A stretch of DNA of 64,000 bases from BOG-1112 sp964611335 (GTDB lineage Bacteria; Bdellovibrionota_B; Oligoflexia; Oligoflexales; Bog-1112), in NCBI GenBank assembly GCA_964611335.1, contig CAZSXR010000001.1, forward strand, positions 186,001 to 250,000, given 5' to 3'. The notes under the pieces were generated by a model. The model did no database searches. It was given only the letters and a program-made list of their open reading frames with translations, and had not been told where the DNA came from. Made by a program: the position numbers and the translations under genes. Positions 33,373 to 41,305 of the stretch are shown here, piece by piece (within the stretch, counting starts at the first letter, position 1; the number at the start of each line of letters is the position of its first letter).

Positions 33373-35046
33373 TTAAAGGATTTTATGCTCTCTTAACTTA
33401 AATTTTCTACGGATGGCAATGGGAATGATGAGGAAGAAGGCTGTCGCATCAAATTTTTCAGAGCGAAGTCCTGAAAAACCAGTGCAGCCGAGTACTTTGT
33501 TTTTTTTGCTTCGCGAAGAAACTTTAGGGCTTGTGCTTGCCTCTGTGAAATTTAAAGAGTCAAGTTTGTGGCAGTCTAAATTCTTTATTAAGTTTCCAAA
33601 ACCTCTTTTCACTGCAGCATCGTAAATTTTACACGCATTCACTCCTTGATTCATTTTGTAATCGGTAAGCATGAGAGCCAGGATCAAATGTTTAAATCCG
33701 CTGTTGCTTGCCAGAAGATCGAGAGAGTTGTAAGTCATTTGAGTAACGAGTTTGGGTTCTATAAATTCCTGGAGTTCAAAAATAAATCCCGAGACCAGCT
33801 GCCCTCTTCTATGAGCGTTGTAGTCTTTGTAAGTTTTACTTTCATATTCCAAAGTTTTACTTGCGACTCTCAAACACTGATCCACTATACAAACGGGTGA
33901 GTCTGCAACACAAATGGAACGTCCTAAACAGCTATCACCTGTTTTTGCAAAAACGAAGTAATCTGCAAGCCCTTCATGGAGGACGAGGGATTCTCCCGTT
34001 GTTTTTCTTATGTTTTTGAAAATAATGTGATGACCTAATTCATGTGACACCACATCTGAATCTAATGCTAAGTTTTTAAGCATAACTCCATCTGCTTCTC
34101 CGATGACGATGAGAGGTGAACTTTGAGATGCGTTAGGTATTTGATAGTAGGCGTTGTTTCGTGCATCTTCTTCAAGTGTATGGAACTTTACGATAAGGGG
34201 ATTGGGTCCGGTCCAGTTATAACCTAAACTTTTAAAAAATTTTAAATGCTCGTTCACATGTACAAAGAGAGAAGCTTCTGCAAAAGAATCTTCTTCAGGA
34301 GAAAAAATATAATCGCCTGAAGGAGATGCGATTGCATGCTCGATCCCTGATTCGTTTGTAGAAGGATCTGTAAGGAAATAAGAATTGCTAAGAGATTTAT
34401 CCGAAACTTCTTCTTTAAAAAGTTTAGTATGCAAATTGCTCACAGGATCGCGATCATAGCTTTGAATATTATGAGTTTCCATATCGAAAAATAGAGGCGC
34501 TTTCTTATAGACATGAGTATCGTCAGCCCAGACTTTGTAGGCTTTGAAAGAGGATGTTTGCAAAGTGAATTCCCAAACAGCTTTAGCAGATTCATTTCTT
34601 GAATAGAGACAAAGTCTTTTATCCAAAATCTTCGCGTCTTTGTGCAAAGCAAGAGACTGTTGTTCGCTCTTGAAAAGATGAGGTTCTTTAAAGCTTAATT
34701 CATCCGAATCTTGATTTTTAGGAATGTCTCCAATCATAGTGAGAGTGTTTCCTACGTGTATTGCTTTGATTTCCTCAAAACAGAAAGGGATTCCCTGTTG
34801 TGAAAAATGGATAAGCATAGATCCGTTTTGGAATTCTTTATGGATAAGGACTTGTGAGTTGTTTATTTTTTCATTGAGGTAATTTTGAATACTTGGCGAA
34901 GTGAGCGAAAGCGCCTCATCTGAATTCAAATCTGAATCTTCATAAGGAGTAATAAAAATTTCTTCAGCATAAAGAGGAAAACTTAAGAAAAGAAGACTAG
35001 CAATGAATAAACGCAAAGTAGGACCTCTTTTAAAGTTTTTAAACAT
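33373..35046 (-). CDS. secreted thermolysin-like metallopeptidase with possible C-terminal sorting tail
   Basis: 557 residues. Signal peptide near the start; an FTP-like propeptide region up to about 210; then VSHELGHHII with HELGH at 335-339 and LHEGLADY with Glu358, the HExxH plus downstream Glu of gluzincins. Near the end come VLGCTGFSG, a short hydrophobic stretch (ATAFFLIIPIAI) and basic residues (RRKFKLR), the Cys-helix-Arg plan of MYXO-CTERM-like sorting tails. The ATG at 35046 has no ribosome site, whereas a TTG at 35016 has AAGAGG 8 bp ahead and would start MRLFIASLLF, a neater signal peptide; that start may be the real one. Confidence 0.82.
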   Translation of the reverse strand: MFKNFKRGPTLRLFIASLLFLSFPLYAEEIFITPYEDSDLNSDEALSLTSPSIQNYLNEKINNSQVLIHKEFQNGSMLIHFSQQGIPFCFEEIKAIHVGNTLTMIGDIPKNQDSDELSFKEPHLFKSEQQSLALHKDAKILDKRLCLYSRNESAKAVWEFTLQTSSFKAYKVWADDTHVYKKAPLFFDMETHNIQSYDRDPVSNLHTKLFKEEVSDKSLSNSYFLTDPSTNESGIEHAIASPSGDYIFSPEEDSFAEASLFVHVNEHLKFFKSLGYNWTGPNPLIVKFHTLEEDARNNAYYQIPNASQSSPLIVIGEADGVMLKNLALDSDVVSHELGHHIIFKNIRKTTGESLVLHEGLADYFVFAKTGDSCLGRSICVADSPVCIVDQCLRVASKTLEYESKTYKDYNAHRRGQLVSGFIFELQEFIEPKLVTQMTYNSLDLLASNSGFKHLILALMLTDYKMNQGVNACKIYDAAVKRGFGNLIKNLDCHKLDSLNFTEASTSPKVSSRSKKNKVLGCTGFSGLRSEKFDATAFFLIIPIAIRRKFKLREHKIL

Positions 35047-35152
35047 ATAAAGAGGTATCGGCGTTTTTATCTGTAAATTAAGGGGATTGGTAAAGTCTCC
35101 AGCTTAGATAGATTATGCTTGGATTCTCGTAGCTTTTTGTTTTGGAGTTTAT

Positions 35153-36313
35153 TTAGAAACTTTCAATTCCTTCAGACCAAAGTTTTTTTAAGAAGTGCTT
35201 AAACGGAAGAATATGAATACCGTCTTCCGTAATTCGAGGTCTTTCTTCTAAACAGATAAGAATCCTTTTTTTAACTTTTGGAAAATCGTCGTATAACTCA
35301 CGTAGACCTTTTAAATGGTCACTTTTAACTTTGCTCACACCTTTCACTTCTATTGCTATTTCCATGTCGTTGAGAATAAAATCGACTTCTATACCAGAAC
35401 TCAGTTGCCAATAACTCAAAAGAAGGTCAGGGTTTCTATAGGCTCTATAGCTATCCAACTCGTGAAAAATAAAATTTTCAAAGGCCTTTCCAAAAAGCTC
35501 TGATTTCGTTTGTACACGTCCACGTCGACTTAGAAAATTTACAACTCCGACGTCACTGAAATAAAACTTGGGAGCTTGCTTAACTCTTCTCTTTACTCGG
35601 TTCGTATAAGCAGGCAGCCATGATCCTTGCATAGTGTCTACTAAAATCTCGAAATGCTCTTTAATAGTATGAGCAGACACACCTACATCTCGTGAGATAG
35701 TGGCAAAATTTACGGGTTCAGTGTCAGAAAATGCAGAAGTGTGAAGAAAAGTTGTGAATGCGGAAATATTTCGAACCAACGCTTCTGCAGCAATTTCTTC
35801 CTTTAAATAATCTCCTACATAGGAGCGAATGAGTGCCGGGTATTCATCTTCATCTGCATCATAGTGCTCGGGTAAATATCCGCGGTTCACGATTTTTTCC
35901 AAAGAAAAACTCGAACTCAACTCTTCTGCAAGAAGACCTCGCATCTCAAAGTGAAGAGCTCTTCCTCCCAGAAGGTTGGCTTGTCCTCTTTTAAGTTTAC
36001 GAGCACTCGAACCACATAAAATAAATTTAATACGCCTATTTTCTATGAGCCAATGCACTTCATCTAAAATAAGAGGAACTTTCTGAACTTCATCAATGAT
36101 AATGGGGAATAGAGGTTTTTGAGTTGCCTCTTCTGTTCTGAGTAAACTGGGACTTTCTTGGTAGCGCATCAGCTCATCGGATTTCAAAAAATCCAAATAT
36201 AAACTGTCTGGATACATGCTTCGTAAAAGTGTGGACTTGCCAATTTGACGGGGTCCCAATAAAAAAAGGCTTCTTTTAGGATTTAAAGGTAATGATATCA
36301 ATCTATTATACAT
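35153..36313 (-). CDS. AAA_14 / DUF4143 ATPase
   Basis: 386 residues. Walker A GPRQIGKST at 20-28, Walker B PIIIDEVQKVP near 70-80, sensor-like KFILCGSSARKL, then HFEMRGLLAEEL. The C-terminal half has FYFSDVGVVNFL, GKAFENFIFHEL and GIEVDFILND, the DUF4143 nuclease-like PD-(D/E)xK-type pattern. This two-domain ATPase family is widespread, patchily distributed and often near mobile or defence genes; biochemical role is not settled. It stands alone with gaps of 106 and 90 bp, which fits an independently acquired gene. Confidence 0.9.
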   Translation of the reverse strand: MYNRLISLPLNPKRSLFLLGPRQIGKSTLLRSMYPDSLYLDFLKSDELMRYQESPSLLRTEEATQKPLFPIIIDEVQKVPLILDEVHWLIENRRIKFILCGSSARKLKRGQANLLGGRALHFEMRGLLAEELSSSFSLEKIVNRGYLPEHYDADEDEYPALIRSYVGDYLKEEIAAEALVRNISAFTTFLHTSAFSDTEPVNFATISRDVGVSAHTIKEHFEILVDTMQGSWLPAYTNRVKRRVKQAPKFYFSDVGVVNFLSRRGRVQTKSELFGKAFENFIFHELDSYRAYRNPDLLLSYWQLSSGIEVDFILNDMEIAIEVKGVSKVKSDHLKGLRELYDDFPKVKKRILICLEERPRITEDGIHILPFKHFLKKLWSEGIESF

Positions 36314-36403
36314 TTATGAATCCCTACTTCCTATATGCATGTAAATCGGAACCAGAGCTTCATTTTATCTTGGACGCTAGAAGAGTGCAATAGAGAGCTT
36401 TAA

Positions 36404-38305
36404 CTAAGTCAACTCTTCGATTCTCGGTGTTTTTTGCTTGCTACTCAGAAGAGAAGAAGCTTGTGTGATGAATTTAGGCATGAATGTTTTAGAAGATTTA
36501 GACTCTTTGTTGTCATCTTTAAGCTCTTCAAGAGCGTGACGACAGCGTGTTTCGTAAATGCGTAAGAAGCGCTCTGCAATAACTCTTCTTTCTTCTTTTT
36601 CTTCGGGAGTTGTTGCTTGCTCTATTCTTTTCAAAAGGATTTCAGAAGTGCATAGATAGCTTGTAACTTTTGTAAAGCGCTCTGCATGTTTAAGCCCAAG
36701 GCGCAAACTTTCTTTCGGATCCCATTCTTTTTTCCATGCTGTGGAGAGATTGCGAAACGAAGAATTTGCAAGAGTTTTCATTTGATCAGACAGAGCATCT
36801 AAAATGAAAGCTTGTAGGAATTGAGTGTAAACATGTCTCATTTTAACGAGCTTGCGTTGTAAAGGATCGAGTTCACTTAGCAAGCCGTACTGAACTTTTG
36901 CAATCTCCTGAACAAACTTTGAAGGAGAACGGAATACATATTTGAGACGGTCTTTGAGAACCATAAGAGATTGAATTTGACTTGTACCTTCAAAAATTGG
37001 CAAAAGTAAACTGTCTGTATGAAAACGTCCCAGACCATACTCTTTCATATATCCAACACCACCAAGTATTTGTATGGACATGCGACTTAATCGAACGAAT
37101 TCTTCAGCGCCAAAATATTTTACAAGCGGCGTTAGTAATCGTGCTTGCCAATTATGGTGTTGGAGTTGTGTATTCAAACTCGCTTTTCCTTCTTCCTTTG
37201 CAGTTTTAAGTTTCAAGCGTAAACGAAATTCCATGTCTTCATGAAATACACATTCGAAAAGAAGGGCTCGTAAACCTTGGGTAGTTGCTTCCATATCTTC
37301 AAGATATTCAGCAATCATGGGATGCTCTGCTATAGGCTGTCCCATGGTTACGCGTTCTTTTGCATAGGAACTTGCAACACGCAGTACATGCTCACATCCA
37401 CCTAAAGACATGGAAGCTGTAGAAATGCGTGCATGGTTCATCAGATGCAACATGAGAGAAAAACCTTCTCCTTCTTTACCTAGTAAGGTTCCCTTGCTGT
37501 CATTATAGTTGATACTTGCGGTGACGATGGGATGCTGACCTATTTTTTGTTCAAGTCCACTGACTTCAATATTGCGAGTCCCATCTTCTAAAAATGCGGG
37601 TACGTAAAAAAGAGAGAGTCCTTGTAAACCCTTCGCTTCCTTTTCAGGTTTAGAACGTGCAAGTACAAAGTGATGTTCTGCATGACCACATGTTATCCAG
37701 ATTTTTTGTCCACGAAGAAGCCAATGACCTTCAGGGGCCTTAAAGGCTCGCGTACGAATCTGAGAGAGGTCGGACCCCGCTTGAGGTTCTGTCAAAGCCA
37801 TGGCTCCGAGTTCTTTGCCTGCAGCAACTTTTTGTATGATTTCGGAAAAGTTATGGATGCCGTGGAAGCTTTCAAGAACTTTCAATCCACCTAATGAATA
37901 AGCAAAGACATTGGAGAGAGGAAGGTCTACACGAGCGAGTAGTTGAATGATGGTATGACCCAACATGAGAGGCAGGCCCATACCACCCCACTCTTGGGTT
38001 ACAGTGGTACTCATCGCGCCAAGTTCCGCCAATTGAGAAATCATGCTTTTCATCAAGGGAGCGTGAGTGACGACTCCTTTTTCGAGAGTGGGACTTTGCT
38101 CTGAAAGTTCAGCAGCATGGGGATTAAATTCTTTGGCTGCAAGGGCACCGATAGTTTCTAAAATTGCAGTGGCATCATTGATAACGGTGGCAGGATCTTC
38201 TGATTTTAGCTCGGGGATGAGGGGAAGGATTTCCTTCCAAGGATAGTTCTGCACGTGAAATTTGAGATCGTTATCATCACTAAAAAAATTATCCGAAGGG
38301 TTCAT
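36404..38305 (-). CDS. acyl-CoA dehydrogenase
   Basis: 633 residues from the ATG at 38305, which has AAGGAGAG directly upstream; an in-frame upstream start at 38341 is unlikely. ALTEPQAGSDLSQIRTRA and WLLRGQKIWITCGHAEHHFVLAR are the FAD/substrate-binding blocks, and ILGGVGYMKEYGLGRFHTDS with FEGTSQIQ is the C-terminal helix block. Longer than medium-chain enzymes (about 390), like the AcdA/FadE-type forms with a C-terminal extension. It introduces the first double bond in fatty-acid beta-oxidation. Divergent from lpxD with 97 bp between. Confidence 0.9.
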   Translation of the reverse strand: MNPSDNFFSDDNDLKFHVQNYPWKEILPLIPELKSEDPATVINDATAILETIGALAAKEFNPHAAELSEQSPTLEKGVVTHAPLMKSMISQLAELGAMSTTVTQEWGGMGLPLMLGHTIIQLLARVDLPLSNVFAYSLGGLKVLESFHGIHNFSEIIQKVAAGKELGAMALTEPQAGSDLSQIRTRAFKAPEGHWLLRGQKIWITCGHAEHHFVLARSKPEKEAKGLQGLSLFYVPAFLEDGTRNIEVSGLEQKIGQHPIVTASINYNDSKGTLLGKEGEGFSLMLHLMNHARISTASMSLGGCEHVLRVASSYAKERVTMGQPIAEHPMIAEYLEDMEATTQGLRALLFECVFHEDMEFRLRLKLKTAKEEGKASLNTQLQHHNWQARLLTPLVKYFGAEEFVRLSRMSIQILGGVGYMKEYGLGRFHTDSLLLPIFEGTSQIQSLMVLKDRLKYVFRSPSKFVQEIAKVQYGLLSELDPLQRKLVKMRHVYTQFLQAFILDALSDQMKTLANSSFRNLSTAWKKEWDPKESLRLGLKHAERFTKVTSYLCTSEILLKRIEQATTPEEKEERRVIAERFLRIYETRCRHALEELKDDNKESKSSKTFMPKFITQASSLLSSKQKTPRIEELT

Positions 38306-38402
38306 TTCTCTCTCCTTAAGGTAATTTCTGAGGTCTTTCATCTCTCTCGATGCTAGAATAGACTTTTTTCTTGAGAGAGCAACTTTTCAACGAAGAAATT
38401 TT

Positions 38403-39440
38403 ATGAATATTAAAGATCTTGCACAAAAAATCGGCGCTCAAATTTTCAATCCCAAGGGGCTCAACGAAGATCTCCAACTCACTGGAGTCGCGCCTCTTCA
38501 TCGAGCAGGCTCTACGGAGCTAAGTTTTCTCACAAATCCTCGACTGCGGGATCAGCTTTTAGCATCAAAGGCGGCTGCGGTTATCGTTCCCAAATACGAA
38601 GAAGAGTGTCCTGTTATTCAACTTGTTCATCCAAACCCTCAGGAAGCTTCTGCTGTCGCAAGCCAATGCTTTTATCGTTATCAACATTATTTTGAAGGGC
38701 AAAGTTCACAAGCTTATGTTCATCCTTCAGCATCGATTGCAAACGACATAATACTCTACCCTTTTGCTTATATTGATGCAGAAGCAAGTGTAGGGGAGGG
38801 CTCTGTGATTTACCCTCATGTTTACATAGGTGCGAAAGCGAAAATTGGGAAGCAGTGTACGATTTTTCCAGGTGCTGTGATTATGTCGGAAGTTGAAATT
38901 GGTGATCGTGCAATCATTCATCCCAATGCGGTGATAGGTTCTGATGGTTTTGGTTTTGCAAGTGGTCAGAGAGGGATTACGAAAATTCCACAGATTGGAA
39001 AAGTTGTTTTGGAATCCGATGTTGAAGTGGGTTCTTTGTCCAACATTGATAGAGCAACTTTTGATCGCACTTATATTGGAAAATCAACGAAGTTGGATTC
39101 TCTTGTGCACATTGGACACAATGTAGAGATTGGTGAGTATTCAATACTTTGTGGTCAGTTTGGTGTTGCGGGAAGTACCAAGATTGGAAAGCGTTTCGTA
39201 GGTGGAGGGCAATCTGCTGTGACTCAAGGTGTGACTTTGGGGGATGGTATTACGATTGGTGGACGCTGTGGTGTGTCTCGTTCTCTTCCTGATGGTGGAA
39301 CTTACTTAGGTTTACCTGAAAGACCTGCAGATATGTGGCGTCGAGAAGTTCTTGCTATGAAACATCTTCCAGACCTTGTTAAACGTATGCGAGTCTTGGA
39401 GGAAAAGCTGAAATCTTTGAGTGACAAAGAAACTAAATGA
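38403..39440 (+). CDS. lpxD: UDP-3-O-acylglucosamine N-acyltransferase
   Basis: 345 residues. N-terminal uridine-binding domain (GVAPLHRAGSTELSFLTNP), then the left-handed beta-helix of hexapeptide repeats, with the catalytic His in HIGHNVEIGE near 236-240, and a C-terminal helix. It adds the N-linked hydroxyacyl chain in lipid A synthesis, so the organism makes lipopolysaccharide. First of a run of plus-strand genes (lpxD, tatD, speD, exported protein). The usual partners lpxA, fabZ and lpxB are not next to it here. Confidence 0.95.
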   Translation: MNIKDLAQKIGAQIFNPKGLNEDLQLTGVAPLHRAGSTELSFLTNPRLRDQLLASKAAAVIVPKYEEECPVIQLVHPNPQEASAVASQCFYRYQHYFEGQSSQAYVHPSASIANDIILYPFAYIDAEASVGEGSVIYPHVYIGAKAKIGKQCTIFPGAVIMSEVEIGDRAIIHPNAVIGSDGFGFASGQRGITKIPQIGKVVLESDVEVGSLSNIDRATFDRTYIGKSTKLDSLVHIGHNVEIGEYSILCGQFGVAGSTKIGKRFVGGGQSAVTQGVTLGDGITIGGRCGVSRSLPDGGTYLGLPERPADMWRREVLAMKHLPDLVKRMRVLEEKLKSLSDKETK

Positions 39441-39459
39441 AAGTCTTTAAGGAGATTTC

Positions 39460-40260
39460 GTGGCTTACTATGTAGATGTGCATACTCATCTCACACATGC
39501 AGATTTTGCGACTGATCTTCCTGAAGTTATCAAACGTGCAAATCAAGCAGGTCTCAAGGCAATTGTAGTTAACGGGCTAGGACCTAAATCCAATAGAGAA
39601 ATTTTAGAGCTTTCTAAAACGTATTCCATCATAAAAGCTGCATTAGGAATTTATCCCATAGAAGCTGTGAATGAAATTTTACCTGCAGATTACAAATTCA
39701 CTTGTGAAAAATTTTCTACAAAAGCTGAAATTGCCTTCATTGAAAAAATGGCACTGGATAAAAAAATTTCTGCAGTGGGTGAGTGTGGATTGGATGCCTA
39801 TCATCTTGAAGAAGAAACTTTTGCAAAACAGGAAGAAGTTTTTAGTTCGCTCATTGCTGTTGCAAAAAAAACAGAGCTACCCATTATCGTACATAGTCGT
39901 AAACGGGAAGAACGTGTTATCGCAATGCTTGCTGAACACAAACTTAGCAAGGTGAACATGCATTGTTATTCTGGAAAGATAAAGAGTGCGGTTCAAGCTG
40001 CAGAAAAATTCCAATGGTGTTTTTCTATCCCCGCGAATGTCAAACGCAGTCACAGCTTTCAAACTTTAGTTAAAAAGCTCCCTCCCGAATGCATATTGAC
40101 TGAAACAGATGCGCCTTATTTAGGGCCTGAACCCGGTTTTCGAAATGAACCTGCGAATGTGGTAGGAACTGTGCGAGCTATTTCAGAACTACGTGCTTGG
40201 GAATTCGATTTCACTCTTGCTAAAATAACGGAGAATTACGAGAGACTGTTTAAAAACTAA
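39460..40260 (+). CDS. tatD: TatD family metal-dependent hydrolase/DNase
   Basis: 266 residues beginning with GTG behind AAGGAG. YVDVHTHLTHADF gives the first metal ligands, AVGECGLDAYH, IVHSRKREERV, MHCYSGK and TETDAPYLGP complete the TatD signature. These proteins act as 3'-5' exonucleases or D-aminoacyl-tRNA deacylase-like enzymes, used in DNA repair and nucleic acid turnover. The gene lies 19 bp after lpxD and 9 bp before speD. Confidence 0.93.
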   Translation: MAYYVDVHTHLTHADFATDLPEVIKRANQAGLKAIVVNGLGPKSNREILELSKTYSIIKAALGIYPIEAVNEILPADYKFTCEKFSTKAEIAFIEKMALDKKISAVGECGLDAYHLEEETFAKQEEVFSSLIAVAKKTELPIIVHSRKREERVIAMLAEHKLSKVNMHCYSGKIKSAVQAAEKFQWCFSIPANVKRSHSFQTLVKKLPPECILTETDAPYLGPEPGFRNEPANVVGTVRAISELRAWEFDFTLAKITENYERLFKN

Positions 40261-40269
40261 GGAGCTTCC

Positions 40270-40626
40270 TTGACGGAGCATCTTTTTAGAGGCATCCACA
40301 TTTTAGGAGAGCTATACGGTATTTCTCCTCACCTTCTTCAAAACTCCGAATTTCTCAAAGAAGAACTCTGCAAAGGGATCAAAGCGAGTGGTGCCACTTT
40401 ATGCAGTTGGCAGGTGAAAGAATTTGAGCCTGGCGGTCTGACTATACTTGCATTGCTTTCGGAATCTCATGCTTCGATTCATACTTACCCAGAATTTGAA
40501 TCTTTGTTTCTCGATGCTTTTACTTGTGGAGTTCAATGTCATCCTGAGGAAATAGCCTTTGCTTTGGTGAAGGCCCTTCGTCCGAAATTTCAGAAGATTG
40601 AGAAATTGCAAAGAGGGATTTTTTAA
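40270..40626 (+). CDS. speD: S-adenosylmethionine decarboxylase proenzyme
   Basis: 118 residues with a TTG start after GGAGC. LSESHASIHTYPE holds the self-cleavage site between Glu65 and Ser66 (Ser66 becomes the pyruvoyl group); His71 and Cys86 keep the same spacing as the catalytic residues of the Thermotoga-type enzyme. It makes decarboxylated AdoMet, the aminopropyl donor for spermidine. A bit shorter than most class 1B enzymes. No spermidine synthase gene is visible in the window. Confidence 0.92.
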   Translation: MTEHLFRGIHILGELYGISPHLLQNSEFLKEELCKGIKASGATLCSWQVKEFEPGGLTILALLSESHASIHTYPEFESLFLDAFTCGVQCHPEEIAFALVKALRPKFQKIEKLQRGIF

Positions 40627-40696
40627 TTTCCCCTCATAAATTTTTTGATAGATTTTTCTCTCTTAGAGTTTTTTTAATCATTTACATGGAGATCTC

Positions 40697-41302
40697 ATGA
40701 AAATTGCATCTTTGATGAAGCCTTTCTTTTTATCCACAGTTCTCCTTAGTTCTTCTGCTCAGGCAACATGGTTTAATAACGAGAAGCTTGTGAAAGGGGT
40801 AAATGAGGAGATTCGATATGCTCTCAGAGTTTGGTTTGGGGATATTTTTAATTCAGATTTTGTATACGATTACAATCAAAAATTTAAATTCAAAATTGTA
40901 GATACTATTAAAGTAAGTGGTTTAACCGCAGGTCAAGATGACTATATCAAATACCGTATATGCCAATATCTTGCAAACAAACTGTCTGAGGGGCAAGTTG
41001 AAGCTCCCCTCACTATAGATCAATGGCTTGGAGAAGAAATTGGAAAAAGACCTAAAGGACACGAGAACAAAATCCCGTTAGAAGCTTTAAAGGGGCTTTC
41101 AAAAGATCACTTTATACAAAGCGTACAAGATCTTCTAAGAAAATATCTCTATGAAATTTCTGATCATGATGAGGGTCGTATTGTATTGACGGGTATAGTT
41201 AAAAAATGGAAAAAAGAGTGGAAAGAGGGATATGTTAGAAGAATTGAAAGTCAGAATGAAGAGGACTCCAGAAAACTTAGAGAAAAACTGGAGGCCTTAT
41301 AA
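40697..41302 (+). CDS. exported protein of unknown function
   Basis: 201 residues. A signal peptide (LLSSSAQA-TW) follows an ATG with ATGGAGAT upstream. The mature protein is highly charged, with predicted helices, Lys-rich towards the C-terminus (KKWKKEWKEGYVRRIE) and a single cysteine. No recognised domain. It lies 70 bp after speD and faces the metalloprotease gene 3 bp away on the other strand, so no terminator space remains between them. Confidence 0.7.
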   Translation: MKIASLMKPFFLSTVLLSSSAQATWFNNEKLVKGVNEEIRYALRVWFGDIFNSDFVYDYNQKFKFKIVDTIKVSGLTAGQDDYIKYRICQYLANKLSEGQVEAPLTIDQWLGEEIGKRPKGHENKIPLEALKGLSKDHFIQSVQDLLRKYLYEISDHDEGRIVLTGIVKKWKKEWKEGYVRRIESQNEEDSRKLREKLEAL

Positions 41303-41305
41303 GCT

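Noticed and set aside
35153..36313. AAA_14/DUF4143 gene as part of a defence island
   Set aside because: No other defence or mobility gene is next to it; it stands alone between metabolic genes.
40627..40680. CTCT-CTTA-GAG followed by T run after speD as terminator
   Set aside because: The stem has only four pairs, too weak to support a call.
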